A DNA stretch of 64,000 nt from Streptomyces lienomycini (GCF_027947595.1 NZ_CP116257.1:1-64000), one strand, 5' to 3'. Counted from the first letter of the stretch, positions 1 to 13,233 are shown. Translations and numbers: made by a program. Notes: generated by a model from the sequence alone, not told the origin.

Positions 1-100
1 ACTGGACTCCGATTCGTTCCCTTATCCCTGACCCACCCGAGTTTCATCCCGACCCGTCCCCGAATCACACCTTCGAGGGACTCGTGAGAGAGCGTGTTCT

Positions 101-2080
101 GTGGCTGACGTACCTGCCGATCTTGCCGCAGTGTGGCCACGCGTACTCGAGCAACTCCTCGGGCAGGGCCGTGGACAGGGCGTCGAGTCGAAGGACGAGC
201 ACTGGATCCGGCGCTGCCAGCCGCTCGCGCTGGTCGCCGACACCGCCCTGCTGGCCGTGCCGAACGAATTCGCGAAGGGCGTGCTGGAGGGTCGCCTCGC
301 CCCGATCGTCAGCGAGACGCTGAGCCGCGAATGCGGCCGCCCGATCCGTATCGCGATCACCGTCGACGACACCGCGGGCGAGCCCGCCGGCCCCCCCGGC
401 CCCGCACCGCAGGCCCAGCCGCAGCCGCCCGCCCGGCCCCAGCCCCGCTACGAGGAGCCCGAGCTCCCCGCACCCGGCCAGGGCCGCGAGGAGTACCGCG
501 ACGAGTACGAGGGCTACGGCCGCAACCGCGCCGACCAGCTCCCGACCGCCCGCCCCGCCTACCCGCAGGAGTACCAGCGCCCCGAGCCCGGCTCCTGGCC
601 GCGCCCGGCCCAGCAGGACGACTACGGCTGGCAGCAGCAGCGCCTCGGCTTCCCGGAACGGGACCCGTACGCGTCCCCGTCTCAGGAGCCGTACGGCCAG
701 GAGCCGTCGCCGTACTCCCACGACCCGTACCAGCAGGACTACCGGCCGCAGCCCCCGGAACGCCCCTCGTACGACTCCCAGCGCGGCGACTACGAGCAGT
801 CCCGGAGTGACTACGACAAGCCTCGGGGCGAGTACGACAAGGTCCGCGGCGACTACGAACAGTCCCGGGGCGACTACGACAAGCCGCGCGGGGACTACGA
901 GCAGCGGGGACCCCGCCGGGACCTGTCCGAGCCCCCGTCCGGGTCCGGGCACGTCCACCGCGGCGGCCCCGTCGGCCCCGGACCCGCCACCGGAGCGCCC
1001 GGCCCGCTGGCCGCACAGCCCGCGCCGGCGACCGGCCCGGGTGAGCCGACCGCGCGCCTGAACCCGAAGTACCTCTTCGACACCTTCGTCATCGGCGCCT
1101 CCAACCGCTTCGCCCACGCGGCGGCCGTCGCCGTCGCCGAAGCGCCCGCCAAGGCGTACAACCCCCTGTTCATCTACGGGGAGTCGGGACTCGGCAAGAC
1201 CCACCTCCTGCACGCGATCGGGCACTACGCGCGCAGCCTCTACCCGGGCACGCGCGTGCGCTACGTCAGCTCGGAGGAGTTCACCAACGAGTTCATCAAC
1301 TCCATCCGCGACGGCAAGGGCGACAGCTTCCGCAAGCGCTACCGCGAGATGGACATCCTGCTCGTCGACGACATCCAGTTCCTCGCGGACAAGGAGTCGA
1401 CGCAGGAGGAGTTCTTCCACACCTTCAACACCCTCCACAACGCCAACAAGCAGATCGTGCTCTCCAGCGACCGGCCGCCCAAGCAGCTGGTGACGCTGGA
1501 GGACCGGCTCCGCAACCGCTTCGAGTGGGGGCTGATCACCGACGTCCAGCCGCCGGAGCTGGAGACGCGCATCGCGATCCTGCGCAAGAAGGCGGTGCAG
1601 GAGCAGCTCAACGCCCCGCCGGAGGTGCTGGAGTTCATCGCCTCCCGGATCTCGCGCAACATCCGCGAGCTGGAGGGGGCGCTGATCCGGGTGACGGCGT
1701 TCGCGTCGCTCAACCGGCAGCCGGTCGACCTGGGGCTCACGGAGATCGTCCTCAAGGACCTGATCCCCGGCGGGGAGGACTCGGCCCCCGAGATCACGTC
1801 CACCGCGATCATGGGCGCGACCGCCGACTACTTCGGCCTCACCGTCGAGGACCTGTGCGGCACCTCTCGCGGGCGCGCGCTGGTGACGGCACGCCAGATC
1901 GCCATGTACCTGTGCCGTGAGCTGACGGACCTCTCACTGCCGAAGATCGGCGCGCTCTTCGGCGGCCGGGACCACACCACGGTCATGCACGCCGACCGCA
2001 AGATCCGCAATCTGATGGCCGAGCGGCGCTCGATCTACAACCAGGTGACCGAGCTGACCAACCGCATCAAGAACGGCTGA
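101..2080 (+). CDS. dnaA: Chromosomal replication initiator DnaA
   Basis: DnaA is the AAA+ protein that binds DnaA boxes in oriC, opens the DNA and recruits the replicative helicase. It begins with GTG and has 659 residues, long for the family but normal for Streptomyces. Domain I spans about residues 1-90. A very long Pro/Tyr/Asp/Arg-rich domain II runs to about 315 and includes a repeat array. Domain III starts near [10 protein letters not shown] (320), with Walker A GESGLGKT at 360-367 and Walker B around VDD 422-424. The C-terminal DNA-binding signature includes the stretch [23 protein letters not shown] stretch at about 85-91 could be the ribosome binding site. Its binding region lies immediately downstream. 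Identification is certain. Confidence 0.98.
   Translation: MADVPADLAAVWPRVLEQLLGQGRGQGVESKDEHWIRRCQPLALVADTALLAVPNEFAKGVLEGRLAPIVSETLSRECGRPIRIAITVDDTAGEPAGPPGPAPQAQPQPPARPQPRYEEPELPAPGQGREEYRDEYEGYGRNRADQLPTARPAYPQEYQRPEPGSWPRPAQQDDYGWQQQRLGFPERDPYASPSQEPYGQEPSPYSHDPYQQDYRPQPPERPSYDSQRGDYEQSRSDYDKPRGEYDKVRGDYEQSRGDYDKPRGDYEQRGPRRDLSEPPSGSGHVHRGGPVGPGPATGAPGPLAAQPAPATGPGEPTARLNPKYLFDTFVIGASNRFAHAAAVAVAEAPAKAYNPLFIYGESGLGKTHLLHAIGHYARSLYPGTRVRYVSSEEFTNEFINSIRDGKGDSFRKRYREMDILLVDDIQFLADKESTQEEFFHTFNTLHNANKQIVLSSDRPPKQLVTLEDRLRNRFEWGLITDVQPPELETRIAILRKKAVQEQLNAPPEVLEFIASRISRNIRELEGALIRVTAFASLNRQPVDLGLTEIVLKDLIPGGEDSAPEITSTAIMGATADYFGLTVEDLCGTSRGRALVTARQIAMYLCRELTDLSLPKIGALFGGRDHTTVMHADRKIRNLMAERRSIYNQVTELTNRIKNG
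783..905 (+). repeat. In-frame repeats in the DnaA domain II linker
   Basis: Within dnaA, about six imperfect copies of an octapeptide-like unit of the form [16 protein letters not shown] or RGEYDKVR occur in a row, with a roughly 24-base period. The repeats add charge and tyrosine to the flexible domain II. They fall in the part of DnaA that varies most between species and is not expected to affect the AAA+ core. Confidence 0.75.
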
Positions 2081-2103
2081 CAGCCTCCGACACCGGCCGC
2101 ACG

Positions 2104-2133
2104 GGCGCCCCTGGACACTCGGGGGCGCCTTTT
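2104..2133 (+). terminator. Rho-independent terminator of dnaA
   Basis: A GGCGCCCC arm pairs with GGGGCGCC across a 10-base loop and is followed directly by TTTT. It starts 24 bases after the dnaA stop codon and separates dnaA transcription from oriC. Confidence 0.8.
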
Positions 2134-2155
2134 GTGCGCCCGCGGGAGCCTGTGC

Positions 2156-2194
2156 CTGCGGGGCTGCGGGGCTGCGGGGCTGCGGGGCTGCGGG
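2156..2194 (+). repeat. Tandem 8-bp repeat CTGCGGGG at the dnaA-proximal edge of oriC
   Basis: Four perfect consecutive copies of CTGCGGGG plus a partial fifth lie between the dnaA terminator and the first DnaA boxes. This may be a simple slippage-prone repeat. No function is evident. Confidence 0.8.
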
Positions 2195-2360
2195 CACGCA
2201 GAGCCACCGAGCCGCACCACGGTCCTCTGCCCCCGGCCCTGCCCCGAGCCCGCGCACAGGCCTGCGCCGGGCCGGTCCGCCCCGTCGTCCGCCTGTCCCC
2301 GGCCCGCCGCCGTCGTACTGCTGTCCTGACCGCTGTTCGAATCCCTGCCGGGTTACGGCC

Positions 2361-2934
2361 GTCCTCCACAGATTCGGCTACTTTTTGCCGTCCACACCTT
2401 GGGGACTGGGAAGTTGTCCCGATCCTGTCCACAGGCCAGGCTGGTGAGGGACCATCAGGGCAGGTCAGCTCCCTGTGGATTCGTGGACAAACGATTTCCA
2501 CAGCCTGTGGACAAAGAAATGATCCACAGGCTGTGCATTCAGTTGTCCACGGACGACCCACAGGCCGGAGCAGGTTGTCCCCAGCGATCCGCAGCTTCTC
2601 CACAAGCCTGTCCACTGTTCGGCAACGCGACGCGCCCCGTCACCGACCCGAGTGAAAGGCGTCACATCAAGGTGCCTGGTCGGGCTGTGGGAAACTCGGG
2701 GAAAGCTGGGGACGGCTCTGGGGAGAAGTCGCCTCTCCCTGTGCACGGTGTGTGCAGAACTTTCTGTTCTCCACAGACGGGCCCAGTTGTCCACCGGCTC
2801 CGCCCACAGGGCCCGTGGACAAAATTTCCGGTCTGACCTGGGCAAACGAAGTTATCCACGGTATCCACAGGCCCTACTACTACTAGCGACTAGAGAGAGT
2901 GCGGAATTCGTTTCGAAGCGGGTCCTGTGCACAA
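2361..2934. other. oriC: Chromosomal replication origin oriC with a DnaA-box array
   Basis: The dnaA-dnaN gap (2081-3113) holds about twenty copies or near copies of the Streptomyces DnaA box TTGTCCACA on both strands. On the plus strand the clearest are at 2388, 2425, 2543 (TTGTCCACG), 2596, 2767, 2787 (TTGTCCACC), 2852 (TTATCCACG) and 2861. On the minus strand they are at 2474, 2482, 2506 (a perfect TGTGGACAA), 2814 and 2926 (a weak copy). Weaker matches lie at 2494, 2520, 2575, 2608 and 2686. As is usual for Streptomyces origins there is no long AT-rich 13-mer block. A long open frame runs through this region into dnaN but is not a gene. Confidence 0.95.
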
Positions 2935-3113
2935 CTCGGCCTCTCGAGCCCGACCGCGCCTCGTCACGACTTGACCCCGAACGGCACCTACTGTCAGTGG
3001 GGTGCGTCAGACTGGTCCCCGGTGTTCTGCCCCTCACAGCGGCGGACGACACCGGTCAGACGACGAAGGCGAAGCAGGGCGAGCGGCGCCGGCAACAGCA
3101 GGAGGCGGCAACA

Positions 3114-4244
3114 GTGAAGATCCGGGTGGAACGCGACGTACTCGCGGAGGCAGTGGCCTGGGCGGCTCGCAGCCTCCCGGCCCGTCCGCCGGCGCCGGTC
3201 CTCGCGGGCCTGCTGCTGAAGGCCGAGGAGGGGCAGCTGAGCCTGTCCAGCTTCGACTACGAGGTCTCGGCGCGGGTGTCGGTGGAGGCGGAGATCGAGG
3301 AGGAGGGCACGGTCCTCGTCTCGGGCCGTCTGCTCGCCGACATCTCCCGCGCTCTGCCCAACCGACCGGTGGAGATCTCCACAGACGGTGTACGGGCGAC
3401 GGTGGTCTGCGGCTCCTCGCGGTTCACCCTCCACACCCTGCCGGTGGAGGAGTACCCGGCGCTGCCGCAGATGCCCGAGGCGACGGGCACGGTCCCCGGC
3501 GAGGTCTTCGCCTCGGCCGTGCAGCAGGTGGCCATCGCCGCGGGTCGCGACGACACGCTGCCCGTCCTGACCGGTGTGCGCATCGAGATCGAGGGCGACT
3601 CGGTGACGCTGGCCTCCACCGACCGCTACCGCTTCGCGGTCCGCGAGTTCCTGTGGAAGCCGGAGAACCCGGAGATCTCCGCGGTCGCCCTGGTGCCCGC
3701 CAAGACGCTCCAGGACACCGCCAAGGCGCTGACCAGCGGTGACCAGGTGATCCTGGCGCTGTCCGGCTCGGGTGCGGGCGAGGGCCTGATCGGTTTCGAG
3801 GGCGCCGGCCGTCGCACGACGACCCGGCTGCTGGAGGGCGACCTCCCGAAGTACAAGACGCTGTTCCCGACGGAGTTCAACAGCGTCGCCGTGATCGAGA
3901 CCGCCCCCTTCGTCGAGGCCGTCAAGCGCGTGGCCCTTGTCGCCGAGCGCAACACCCCGGTGCGGCTCAGCTTCGAGCAGGGCGTGCTGATCCTGGAGGC
4001 CGGTTCCAGCGACGACGCACAGGCTGTGGAACGGGTGGACGCCCAACTGGAGGGCGACGACATCTCGATCGCCTTCAACCCGACGTTCCTCCTGGACGGT
4101 CTGAGCGCGATCGACTCCCCGGTGGCCCAGCTGTCCTTCACGACGTCCACCAAGCCGGCGCTGCTCAGCGGCAGGCCCGCGGTGGACGCCGAGGCGGACG
4201 AGGCCTACAAGTACCTGATCATGCCGGTGCGGCTGAGCGGCTGA
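3114..4244 (+). CDS. dnaN: DNA polymerase III beta sliding clamp
   Basis: The homodimeric ring clamp tethers DNA polymerase III and many repair factors to DNA. The GTG at 3114 (MKIRVERDVLAEAV) is chosen because GGAGG lies 9-13 bases upstream and because 376 residues fits the family's length. The in-frame upstream extension to 2652 would read through oriC and is rejected. The three clamp domains fit at about 1-125, 130-250 and 255-376. The C-terminal end, YKYLIMPVRLSG, is the usual YxxMPMR-type tail that forms the peptide-binding pocket. Confidence 0.97.
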   Translation: MKIRVERDVLAEAVAWAARSLPARPPAPVLAGLLLKAEEGQLSLSSFDYEVSARVSVEAEIEEEGTVLVSGRLLADISRALPNRPVEISTDGVRATVVCGSSRFTLHTLPVEEYPALPQMPEATGTVPGEVFASAVQQVAIAAGRDDTLPVLTGVRIEIEGDSVTLASTDRYRFAVREFLWKPENPEISAVALVPAKTLQDTAKALTSGDQVILALSGSGAGEGLIGFEGAGRRTTTRLLEGDLPKYKTLFPTEFNSVAVIETAPFVEAVKRVALVAERNTPVRLSFEQGVLILEAGSSDDAQAVERVDAQLEGDDISIAFNPTFLLDGLSAIDSPVAQLSFTTSTKPALLSGRPAVDAEADEAYKYLIMPVRLSG

Positions 4245-4470
4245 GCGGCTGAGCGGCTGAGCCGCACGCACGGCCGGTGGCGCCGTCGGTGGCTGTCCAC
4301 AGGGTGGGGACGAACCCGCAGGTGGGGGCATACGTCTGAGCGCGTATGCCCACAGCTGTGCACGGGCGCCCGGGTTTAGGCTCGAAGGCGGGTACGAAAG
4401 TGCCGCGGCACGCATCCGGCGGGTACGGAGGTGCCGCCTTGCCACCTCGCACACCTAAGGAACGCAACTG
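4245..4470. promoter_or_regulatory. dnaN-gnd spacer with an isolated DnaA box
   Basis: This 226-base spacer starts with short GAGCGGCT repeats that continue from the last codons of dnaN. It contains CTGTCCACA at 4293-4301, a good DnaA-box match outside the main array. An AAGGA ribosome binding site precedes gnd. Confidence 0.45.
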
Positions 4471-5346
4471 ATGGAGCTCGGTCTCGTCGGCCTCGGCAAG
4501 ATGGGCGGCAACATGCGCGAGCGGATCCGCCGCGCGGGCCACACCGTCGTCGGATACGACCGCAATCCCGACCTCGCCGACGTCCACAGCCTGGAAGAGC
4601 TGGTGGGCAAGCTCAGCGCCCCGCGCGTGGTCTGGGTGATGGTCCCGGCCGGGGAGGCCACCCAGGCGACCGTCGACCGGCTCGGCGAGCTGCTGGAGCG
4701 CGGCGACGTCGTCGTGGACGGCGGCAACTCCCGCTGGACGGACGACGAGAAGCACGCCGAGGAGCTGGCCGCCAAGGGCATAGGCTTCGTCGACTGCGGC
4801 GTCTCCGGCGGCGTGTGGGGCCTGGAGAACGGCTACGCGCTGATGTACGGCGGCGACGCGGAGAACGTCGCCCGGGTGCAGCCGGTCTTCGACGCCCTCA
4901 AGCCGGAGGGCGACTTCGGCGCCGTGCACGCCGGCAAGGTGGGCGCGGGCCACTTCGCGAAGATGGTCCACAACGGCATCGAGTACGCCATGATGCAGGC
5001 CTACGCCGAGGGCTGGGAGCTGCTGGAGAAGGTCGACTCCGTGGAGAACGTCCGCGAGGTCTTCCGCTCCTGGCAGGAGGGCACGGTGATCCGCTCCTGG
5101 CTGCTCGACCTGGCCGTCAACGCGCTCGACGACGACGAGCACCTGAACGGGCTCCGGGGTTATGCACAGGACTCCGGTGAGGGACGCTGGACCGTGGAGG
5201 CGGCGATCGACAACGCGGTGCCGCTGCCCGCGATCACGGCCTCCCTCTTCGCGCGGTTCGCGTCCCGGCAGGACGACTCGCCGCAGATGAAGATGATCGC
5301 CGCGCTGCGCAACCAGTTCGGCGGCCACGCGGTCGAGAAGAAGTAA
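4471..5346 (+). CDS. gnd: 6-phosphogluconate dehydrogenase (decarboxylating), short GndA/YqeC type
   Basis: The enzyme oxidatively decarboxylates 6-phosphogluconate to ribulose 5-phosphate in the pentose phosphate pathway. The N-terminus has the Rossmann motif GLGKMGGNM. The substrate signature DCGVSGGVWGLENGY and the catalytic stretch GHFAKMVHNGIEYAMMQ are both present. At 291 residues it is the short, usually NAD-linked subtype, not the roughly 480-residue Gnd. Its position between dnaN and recF is standard in Streptomyces. It lies 30 bases upstream of recF and is probably cotranscribed with it. Confidence 0.93.
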   Translation: MELGLVGLGKMGGNMRERIRRAGHTVVGYDRNPDLADVHSLEELVGKLSAPRVVWVMVPAGEATQATVDRLGELLERGDVVVDGGNSRWTDDEKHAEELAAKGIGFVDCGVSGGVWGLENGYALMYGGDAENVARVQPVFDALKPEGDFGAVHAGKVGAGHFAKMVHNGIEYAMMQAYAEGWELLEKVDSVENVREVFRSWQEGTVIRSWLLDLAVNALDDDEHLNGLRGYAQDSGEGRWTVEAAIDNAVPLPAITASLFARFASRQDDSPQMKMIAALRNQFGGHAVEKK

Positions 5347-5376
5347 CCGGAACGCTAGGAAGGTCGGCGCACGACC

Positions 5377-6498
5377 ATGCACGTCACGCATCTGTCGCTG
5401 GCCGACTTCCGTTCGTACGCCCGGGTCGAGGTGCCCCTGGACCCGGGCGTCACCGCCTTCGTGGGCCCCAACGGGCAGGGCAAGACGAACCTCGTCGAGG
5501 CGGTCGGCTACCTCGCCACCCTCGGCAGCCACCGGGTCTCCTCCGACGCCCCCCTGGTGCGCATGGGCGCCGAGCGCGCGGTGATCCGCGCCCAGGTCCG
5601 GCAGGGTGAGCGGCAGCAGCTGATCGAGCTGGAGCTGAACCCGGGCCGGGCCAACCGCGCCCGCATCAACAGGTCGTCGCAGGTCAGACCGCGTGATGTG
5701 CTCGGCATCGTGCGTACCGTGCTGTTCGCGCCGGAGGACCTCGCGCTGGTGAAGGGCGACCCCGGTGAGCGGCGCCGCTTCCTGGACGAGCTGATCACCG
5801 CCCGCTCGCCGCGGATGGCCGGGGTGCGCTCCGACTACGACCGGGTCCTCAAGCAGCGCAACACCCTGCTGAAGTCGGCCGCGCTCGCCCGTCGGCACGG
5901 CGGCCGCACGATGGACCTGTCCACGCTCGACGTCTGGGACCAGCACCTCGCGCGCGCGGGCGCCGAGCTGCTCGCCCAGCGCCTCGACCTGATCGCGACC
6001 GTGCAGCCGCTGGCCGACAAGGCGTACGAGCAGCTGGCCCCCGGCGGCGGCCCCGTCGCCCTGGAGTACCGGCCGTCGGCGCCCGGGGAGGCGCACACGC
6101 GCGAGGACCTGTACGAGCAGCTGATGGCGGCGCTCGCCGAGGCGCGCAAGCAGGAGATCGAGCGGGGCGTCACCCTGGTCGGTCCGCACCGGGACGATCT
6201 GCTGCTCAAGCTCGGTTCGCTGCCCGCCAAGGGGTACGCCTCCCACGGCGAGTCGTGGTCGTACGCGCTGGCGCTGCGGCTGGCCTCGTTCGACCTGCTG
6301 CGGGCGGAGGGCAACGAGCCGGTGCTGGTGCTGGACGACGTCTTCGCCGAGCTGGACGCCCGGCGTCGCGAGCGGCTGGCGGAACTGGTGGCGCCCGGCG
6401 AGCAGGTGCTGGTGACGGCCGCGGTGGACGACGACGTACCGGACGTGCTGGCGGGGGCGCGGTTCACGGTGGCCGAGGGCACGGTGGAGCGCGTATGA
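5377..6498 (+). CDS. recF: DNA replication and repair protein RecF
   Basis: RecF is an SMC-like ATPase that loads RecA at single-strand gaps. Walker A GPNGQGKT lies at residues 30-37. The ABC-type signature [15 protein letters not shown] and Walker [15 protein letters not shown] sit near the C-terminus. The 373-residue length and the overlap with the next gene by ATGA fit the usual recF-dciA pairing. Confidence 0.97.
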   Translation: MHVTHLSLADFRSYARVEVPLDPGVTAFVGPNGQGKTNLVEAVGYLATLGSHRVSSDAPLVRMGAERAVIRAQVRQGERQQLIELELNPGRANRARINRSSQVRPRDVLGIVRTVLFAPEDLALVKGDPGERRRFLDELITARSPRMAGVRSDYDRVLKQRNTLLKSAALARRHGGRTMDLSTLDVWDQHLARAGAELLAQRLDLIATVQPLADKAYEQLAPGGGPVALEYRPSAPGEAHTREDLYEQLMAALAEARKQEIERGVTLVGPHRDDLLLKLGSLPAKGYASHGESWSYALALRLASFDLLRAEGNEPVLVLDDVFAELDARRRERLAELVAPGEQVLVTAAVDDDVPDVLAGARFTVAEGTVERV

Positions 6499-7067
6499 GC
6501 GCGGACGCACCGGACTCGGAGCCCGGCAGGCCGTCCGGCGGGCGCGAGGGGAGCGGCCCGGAGCCGTCCGGCGTCGACCTCGCGCGCGTGGCGCTCAGGG
6601 CGGCGCGGGAGGCGGCACGCGCGCGTGGGGACGCGGCCCAGCAGAAGAAGCAGGCGCGTCGCGGAGGGCTGCGCTCCGGGGCTCGGGCCGACGGGCGTGA
6701 CCCCATGGCGCTGGGTTCGGCGATCAACCGGCTGATCACGGAGCGGGGTTGGGAGACGCCGGCCGCGGTGGGCGGGGTGATGGGGCGCTGGCCGCAGATC
6801 GTCGGCGAGGACGTGGCGAAGCACTGCGTGCCGGAGCGGTACGACGAGGACGAGCGGGTGCTGGTCGTGCGCTGCGACTCGACGGCCTGGGCGACGAACC
6901 TGCGGTTGCTCGCCCCGACTCTGGTGGCCCGGCTCAACGAGGACCTGGGGCACGGCTCGGTGCGGATGATCAAGGTGTTGGGGCCGGGTGGTTCGGGTGG
7001 TCCGGGCCGGCGGTACGGGCCGTTGCGGGCACCGGGCAGCCGTGGTCCGGGCGACACCTACGGGTGA
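6495..7067 (+). CDS. dciA: DciA family helicase-loader protein (DUF721)
   Basis: DUF721/DciA proteins help load the DnaB replicative helicase in bacteria that lack DnaC/DnaI. The ATG at 6495 overlaps the recF stop (ATGA), giving 190 residues. The longer in-frame extension back into recF is rejected. A charged, Ala/Arg-rich N-terminal half (about 1-65) precedes the KH-like DUF721 fold. That fold contains [20 protein letters not shown] and the stretch [18 protein letters not shown]. The tail is Gly/Pro-rich. The same gene order occurs in mycobacteria (Rv0004). Confidence 0.88.
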   Translation: MSADAPDSEPGRPSGGREGSGPEPSGVDLARVALRAAREAARARGDAAQQKKQARRGGLRSGARADGRDPMALGSAINRLITERGWETPAAVGGVMGRWPQIVGEDVAKHCVPERYDEDERVLVVRCDSTAWATNLRLLAPTLVARLNEDLGHGSVRMIKVLGPGGSGGPGRRYGPLRAPGSRGPGDTYG

Positions 7068-9562
<2,495 letters not shown>

Positions 9563-9604
9563 GTCGGTCTCGGCTGACCGCACCAGGAAGGACCTTCACC
9601 AGCA

Positions 9605-12199
9605 ATGACCGACGAGAACACCCCTGTGACGACGCCCGAGGGCGACGCCCTGGCGATGCGTGTCGAGCCCGTCGGGCTCGAGACGGAGATGCAGCGCTCC
9701 TACCTCGACTACGCGATGTCCGTCATCGTCTCGCGTGCGCTGCCCGACGTCCGTGACGGCCTCAAGCCGGTGCACCGGCGCGTGCTGTACGCCATGTACG
9801 ACGGCGGCTACCGCCCCGAGCGCGGCTTCTACAAGTGCGCCCGCGTCGTCGGCGACGTCATGGGCAACTACCACCCGCACGGCGACTCCTCCATCTACGA
9901 CGCCCTGGTCCGCCTCGCCCAGTCCTGGTCGATGCGCATGCCGCTCGTCGACTCCAACGGCAACTTCGGCTCGCCGGGCAACGACCCGGCGGCGGCCATG
10001 CGGTACACCGAGTGCAAGATGGCGCCGCTGTCGATGGAGATGGTCCGCGACATCGACGAGGAGACCGTCGACTTCACGGACAACTACGACGGCCGCTCCC
10101 AGGAGCCGACCGTCCTGCCCGCCCGCTTCCCGAACCTGCTGATCAACGGCTCGGCGGGCATCGCGGTCGGTATGGCGACCAACATCCCGCCGCACAACCT
10201 GCGCGAGGTCGCGGCCGGCGCCCAGTGGTACCTGGAGAACTACGAGGCCTCGCACGAGGAGCTCCTTGACGCGCTGATCGAGCGCATCAAGGGCCCCGAC
10301 TTCCCGACCGGTGCGCTGGTCGTGGGCCGCAAGGGCATCGAGGAGGCGTACCGCACCGGGCGCGGCTCGATCACCATGCGCGCGGTCGTCGAGGTCGAGG
10401 AGATCCAGAACCGCCAGTGCCTGGTGGTCACCGAGCTGCCGTACCAGGTCAACCCGGACAACCTCGCGCAGAAGATCGCCGACCTGGTGAAGGACGGCAA
10501 GGTCGGCGGCATCGCCGACGTCCGCGACGAGACGTCGTCCCGCACCGGTCAGCGCCTGGTGATCGTCCTCAAGCGGGACGCGGTCGCCAAGGTCGTCCTG
10601 AACAACCTGTACAAGCACACCGACCTGCAGACCAACTTCGGCGCCAACATGCTGGCCCTGGTCGACGGCGTGCCGCGCACCCTGTCCCTGGACGCGTTCA
10701 TCCGCCACTGGGTGAACCACCAGATCGAGGTCGTCGTCCGCCGTACGCGCTTCAGGCTGCGCAAGGCGGAGGAGCGGGCGCACATCCTGCGCGGTCTGCT
10801 CAAGGCCCTGGACGCCATCGACGAGGTCATCGCGCTCATCCGGCGCAGCGACACCGTCGAGATCGCGCGCGGGGGCCTGATGGACCTGCTGGACATCGAC
10901 CAGATCCAGGCCAACGCGATCCTGGAGATGCAGCTGCGCCGCCTGGCGGCCCTGGAGCGGCAGAAGATCGTCCAGGAGCACGACGAACTCCAGGCGAAGA
11001 TCAGCGAGTACAACGCGATCCTCGCCTCGCCGGTCCGCCAGCGCGAGATCGTCAGTACGGAACTGGCCGCGATCGTCGAGAAGTACGGCGACGACCGCAA
11101 GACCAAGCTCATCCCGTACGAGGGCGACATGTCCATCGAGGACCTGATCGCCGAGGAGGACATCGTCGTCACGGTCACGCGTGGCGGCTACATCAAGCGC
11201 ACCAAGACCGACGACTACCGGGCGCAGAAGCGCGGCGGCAAGGGGGTGCGCGGCACGAAGCTCAAGGAAGACGACATCGTCAACCACTTCTTCGTGTCGA
11301 CCACGCACCACTGGCTGCTGTTCTTCACGAACAAGGGCCGCGTCTACCGCGCCAAGGCGTACGAACTGCCGGACGCCGGCCGGGACGCGCGCGGTCAGCA
11401 CGTGGCGAACCTGCTGGCCTTCCAGCCGGACGAGACGATCGCCCAGATCCGCGCGATCCGGGACTACGAGGCGGTCCCGTACCTGGTCCTGGCCACCAAG
11501 GCCGGTCTGGTGAAGAAGACGCCTTTGAAGGACTACGACTCGCCGCGCTCGGGCGGTGTCATCGCCATCAACCTGCGCGAGCAGGCGGACGGAAGCGACG
11601 ACGAACTTATCGGCGCCGAACTCGTCTCGGCCGAGGACGATCTGCTGCTGATCAGCAAGAAGGCGCAGTCGATCAGGTTCACCGCGTCGGACGACACGCT
11701 GCGTCCGATGGGGCGTGCCACCTCGGGCGTCAAGGGCATGAGTTTCCGCGAAGGGGACGAGCTGCTCTCGATGAATGTTGTTCGAGCCGGTACGTTCGTG
11801 TTCACTGCCACCGACGGCGGTTACGCGAAGCGGACCTCCGTCGACGAGTACCGCGTCCAGGGTCGCGGTGGTCTCGGCATCAAGGCTGCCAAGATCGTCG
11901 AGGACCGCGGGTCGCTCGTGGGCGCGCTGGTGGTCGAGGAGCACGACGAGATCCTCGCCATCACCCTCTCGGGCGGTGTGATTCGTACGCGAGTCAGCGG
12001 GGTCAGGGAGACCGGCCGTGACACCATGGGCGTTCAACTGATCAATCTGGGCAAGCGCGATGCCGTCGTCGGCATCGCACGCAACGCCGAGGCGGGACGC
12101 GAGGCGGAGGAGGTCGACGGCGATGTGGCCGTCGACGAGACCGCCGAGGGTGCCGCGACCACCGGCACGGACGAGGGCGAGGCGCCCTCGGCCGAGTAG
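9605..12199 (+). CDS. gyrA: DNA gyrase subunit A
   Basis: This is the DNA-cleaving subunit of gyrase. The quinolone-determining region reads [19 protein letters not shown], with the usual Ser and Asp, so no resistance substitution is visible there. The catalytic tyrosine is in MRYTECKM at about residue 134. The C-terminal beta-pinwheel carries the GyrA box QKRGGKG. Length is 864 residues with an acidic, low-complexity tail. An AAGGA ribosome binding site precedes the ATG. Confidence 0.98.
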   Translation: MTDENTPVTTPEGDALAMRVEPVGLETEMQRSYLDYAMSVIVSRALPDVRDGLKPVHRRVLYAMYDGGYRPERGFYKCARVVGDVMGNYHPHGDSSIYDALVRLAQSWSMRMPLVDSNGNFGSPGNDPAAAMRYTECKMAPLSMEMVRDIDEETVDFTDNYDGRSQEPTVLPARFPNLLINGSAGIAVGMATNIPPHNLREVAAGAQWYLENYEASHEELLDALIERIKGPDFPTGALVVGRKGIEEAYRTGRGSITMRAVVEVEEIQNRQCLVVTELPYQVNPDNLAQKIADLVKDGKVGGIADVRDETSSRTGQRLVIVLKRDAVAKVVLNNLYKHTDLQTNFGANMLALVDGVPRTLSLDAFIRHWVNHQIEVVVRRTRFRLRKAEERAHILRGLLKALDAIDEVIALIRRSDTVEIARGGLMDLLDIDQIQANAILEMQLRRLAALERQKIVQEHDELQAKISEYNAILASPVRQREIVSTELAAIVEKYGDDRKTKLIPYEGDMSIEDLIAEEDIVVTVTRGGYIKRTKTDDYRAQKRGGKGVRGTKLKEDDIVNHFFVSTTHHWLLFFTNKGRVYRAKAYELPDAGRDARGQHVANLLAFQPDETIAQIRAIRDYEAVPYLVLATKAGLVKKTPLKDYDSPRSGGVIAINLREQADGSDDELIGAELVSAEDDLLLISKKAQSIRFTASDDTLRPMGRATSGVKGMSFREGDELLSMNVVRAGTFVFTATDGGYAKRTSVDEYRVQGRGGLGIKAAKIVEDRGSLVGALVVEEHDEILAITLSGGVIRTRVSGVRETGRDTMGVQLINLGKRDAVVGIARNAEAGREAEEVDGDVAVDETAEGAATTGTDEGEAPSAE

Positions 12200-12217
12200 C
12201 ACGAGGAGAGAGTCATC

Positions 12218-12943
12218 GTGAGCGGAGCCACGGGCGCCGGATCGGCCGGTACCTCCACAGGTACGGAAACGGGCGGCGGCGGCCGTGGCTCGGCCGCGCG
12301 TGCGACGGATTCGCACACGACTCAACTGCGCAAGATCGACGACGGAGCGACCGACTCGCACTCGGGGAGCTCGTCCAAGACGCATGGATCCCAGGGGGGA
12401 ACTGTGACGGACACCCGAGGCCAGCAGACTCACGCGGCGGCCTCGCCGCTGCCGGGAGAACGGCAGCCCCAGCAGCCCGGCGGGCCCTACCACCCGCCGC
12501 AGGCCTACCAGACCCAGGGCGGCAACGCGTCGGCCGTGCGCCGTCCGCGCACCGGCGCGCGCACCACGCCCCGTGTCCGCAAGGCACGCCTGCGCGTGTC
12601 GAAGGCCGACCCGTGGTCGGTGATGAAGGTCAGCTTCCTGCTCTCCATCGCGCTCGGCATCTGCACCATCGTCGCGTCCGCCGTGCTGTGGATGGTCATG
12701 GACGCGATGGGTGTCTTCTCGTCGGTCGGCGGCACGATCGCCGAGGCCACCGGCTCCAACGAGTCCAACGGCTTCGACCTGCAGTCCTTCCTGTCGCTGC
12801 CCAACGTGCTGCTGTTCACGACGGTCATCGCGGTCATCGACGTCGTCCTGGCCACGGCCCTGGCCACGCTCGGCGCGTTCATCTACAACCTGTCCGCCGG
12901 CTTCGTCGGCGGTGTGGAGCTGACGCTCGCCGAGGACGAGTGA
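12218..12943 (+). CDS. DUF3566 transmembrane protein
   Basis: This gene begins with GTG 18 bases after gyrA and has a GAGGAGAG ribosome binding site. The first 130 residues are Gly/Thr/Ser/Gln-rich and low in complexity, then basic (RRPRTGARTTPRVRKARLRV). The DUF3566 domain follows, with membrane segments at about 142-165 and 195-225. The same family follows gyrA in mycobacteria (Rv0007), so the context is conserved. Its molecular function is not known to me. A role linked to division or the cell envelope is only suggested by location. Confidence 0.88.
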   Translation: MSGATGAGSAGTSTGTETGGGGRGSAARATDSHTTQLRKIDDGATDSHSGSSSKTHGSQGGTVTDTRGQQTHAAASPLPGERQPQQPGGPYHPPQAYQTQGGNASAVRRPRTGARTTPRVRKARLRVSKADPWSVMKVSFLLSIALGICTIVASAVLWMVMDAMGVFSSVGGTIAEATGSNESNGFDLQSFLSLPNVLLFTTVIAVIDVVLATALATLGAFIYNLSAGFVGGVELTLAEDE

Positions 12944-12974
12944 TCCCCGCCCTCCGCCCGCGCGACAACCGATT

Positions 12975-13003
12975 TTGGGACTGCCCGCCTCGTGCGCTAA
13001 TCT
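12975..13003 (+). promoter_or_regulatory. Promoter of tRNA-Ile
   Basis: TTGGGA at 12975-12980 and TAATCT at 12998-13003 are separated by 17 bases and lie about 40 bases upstream of the tRNA 5' end. This is a good vegetative promoter arrangement. Confidence 0.55.
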
Positions 13004-13043
13004 TCAGGAGTCAGCGCGCGGGACATACACCGCAGAGCGCGGC

Positions 13044-13120
13044 GGGGCTATAGCTCAGTTGGTTAGAGCGCATCCCTGATAAGGATGAGGCCACAGGTTC
13101 AAATCCTGTTAGCCCCACCA
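13044..13120 (+). tRNA. tRNA-Ile (GAT)
   Basis: A full cloverleaf is visible. Acceptor GGGGCTA pairs with TAGCCCC, the D-arm contains AGCTCAGTTGGTTAGAGC, and the anticodon GAT is at 13078-13080. The T-arm contains GGTTCAAATCC, and CCA is encoded. It sits downstream of gyrA as in other actinobacteria. Confidence 0.97.
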
Positions 13121-13125
13121 GTACG

Positions 13126-13157
13126 AAGACCCCCAGCCGGATCCGGTTGGGGGTCTT
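13126..13157 (+). terminator. Terminator after tRNA-Ile
   Basis: AAGACCCCCAGCCGG pairs perfectly with CCGGTTGGGGGTCTT apart from one A-G position (14 of 15 pairs), with a 2-base loop. It starts six bases after the tRNA. Confidence 0.85.
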
Positions 13158-13193
13158 TCGCGTTCGTGGTGGTCCGCGGTGGGGCACGAAGAG

Positions 13194-13233
13194 GCCCGAC
13201 CGCTGGCGACGGGGGATGCGCCAGCGGTCGGGC
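13194..13233 (-). terminator. Terminator between tRNA-Ile and the WD40 gene
   Basis: A 15-bp perfect stem (GCCCGACCGCTGGCG and its complement) with a 10-base loop lies about 90 bases past the stop of the converging WD40 gene. It probably ends transcription from the minus strand. Confidence 0.65.

Noticed and set aside
2652..3113. In-frame upstream extension of dnaN through oriC
   Set aside because: It covers the DnaA boxes, has no ribosome binding site, and would make a clamp much longer than any family member. The GTG at 3114 has a strong GGAGG.
4230..4262. GAGCGGCT repeats at the end of dnaN as a functional element
   Set aside because: A short simple repeat of four copies overlapping the stop codon; probably slippage.
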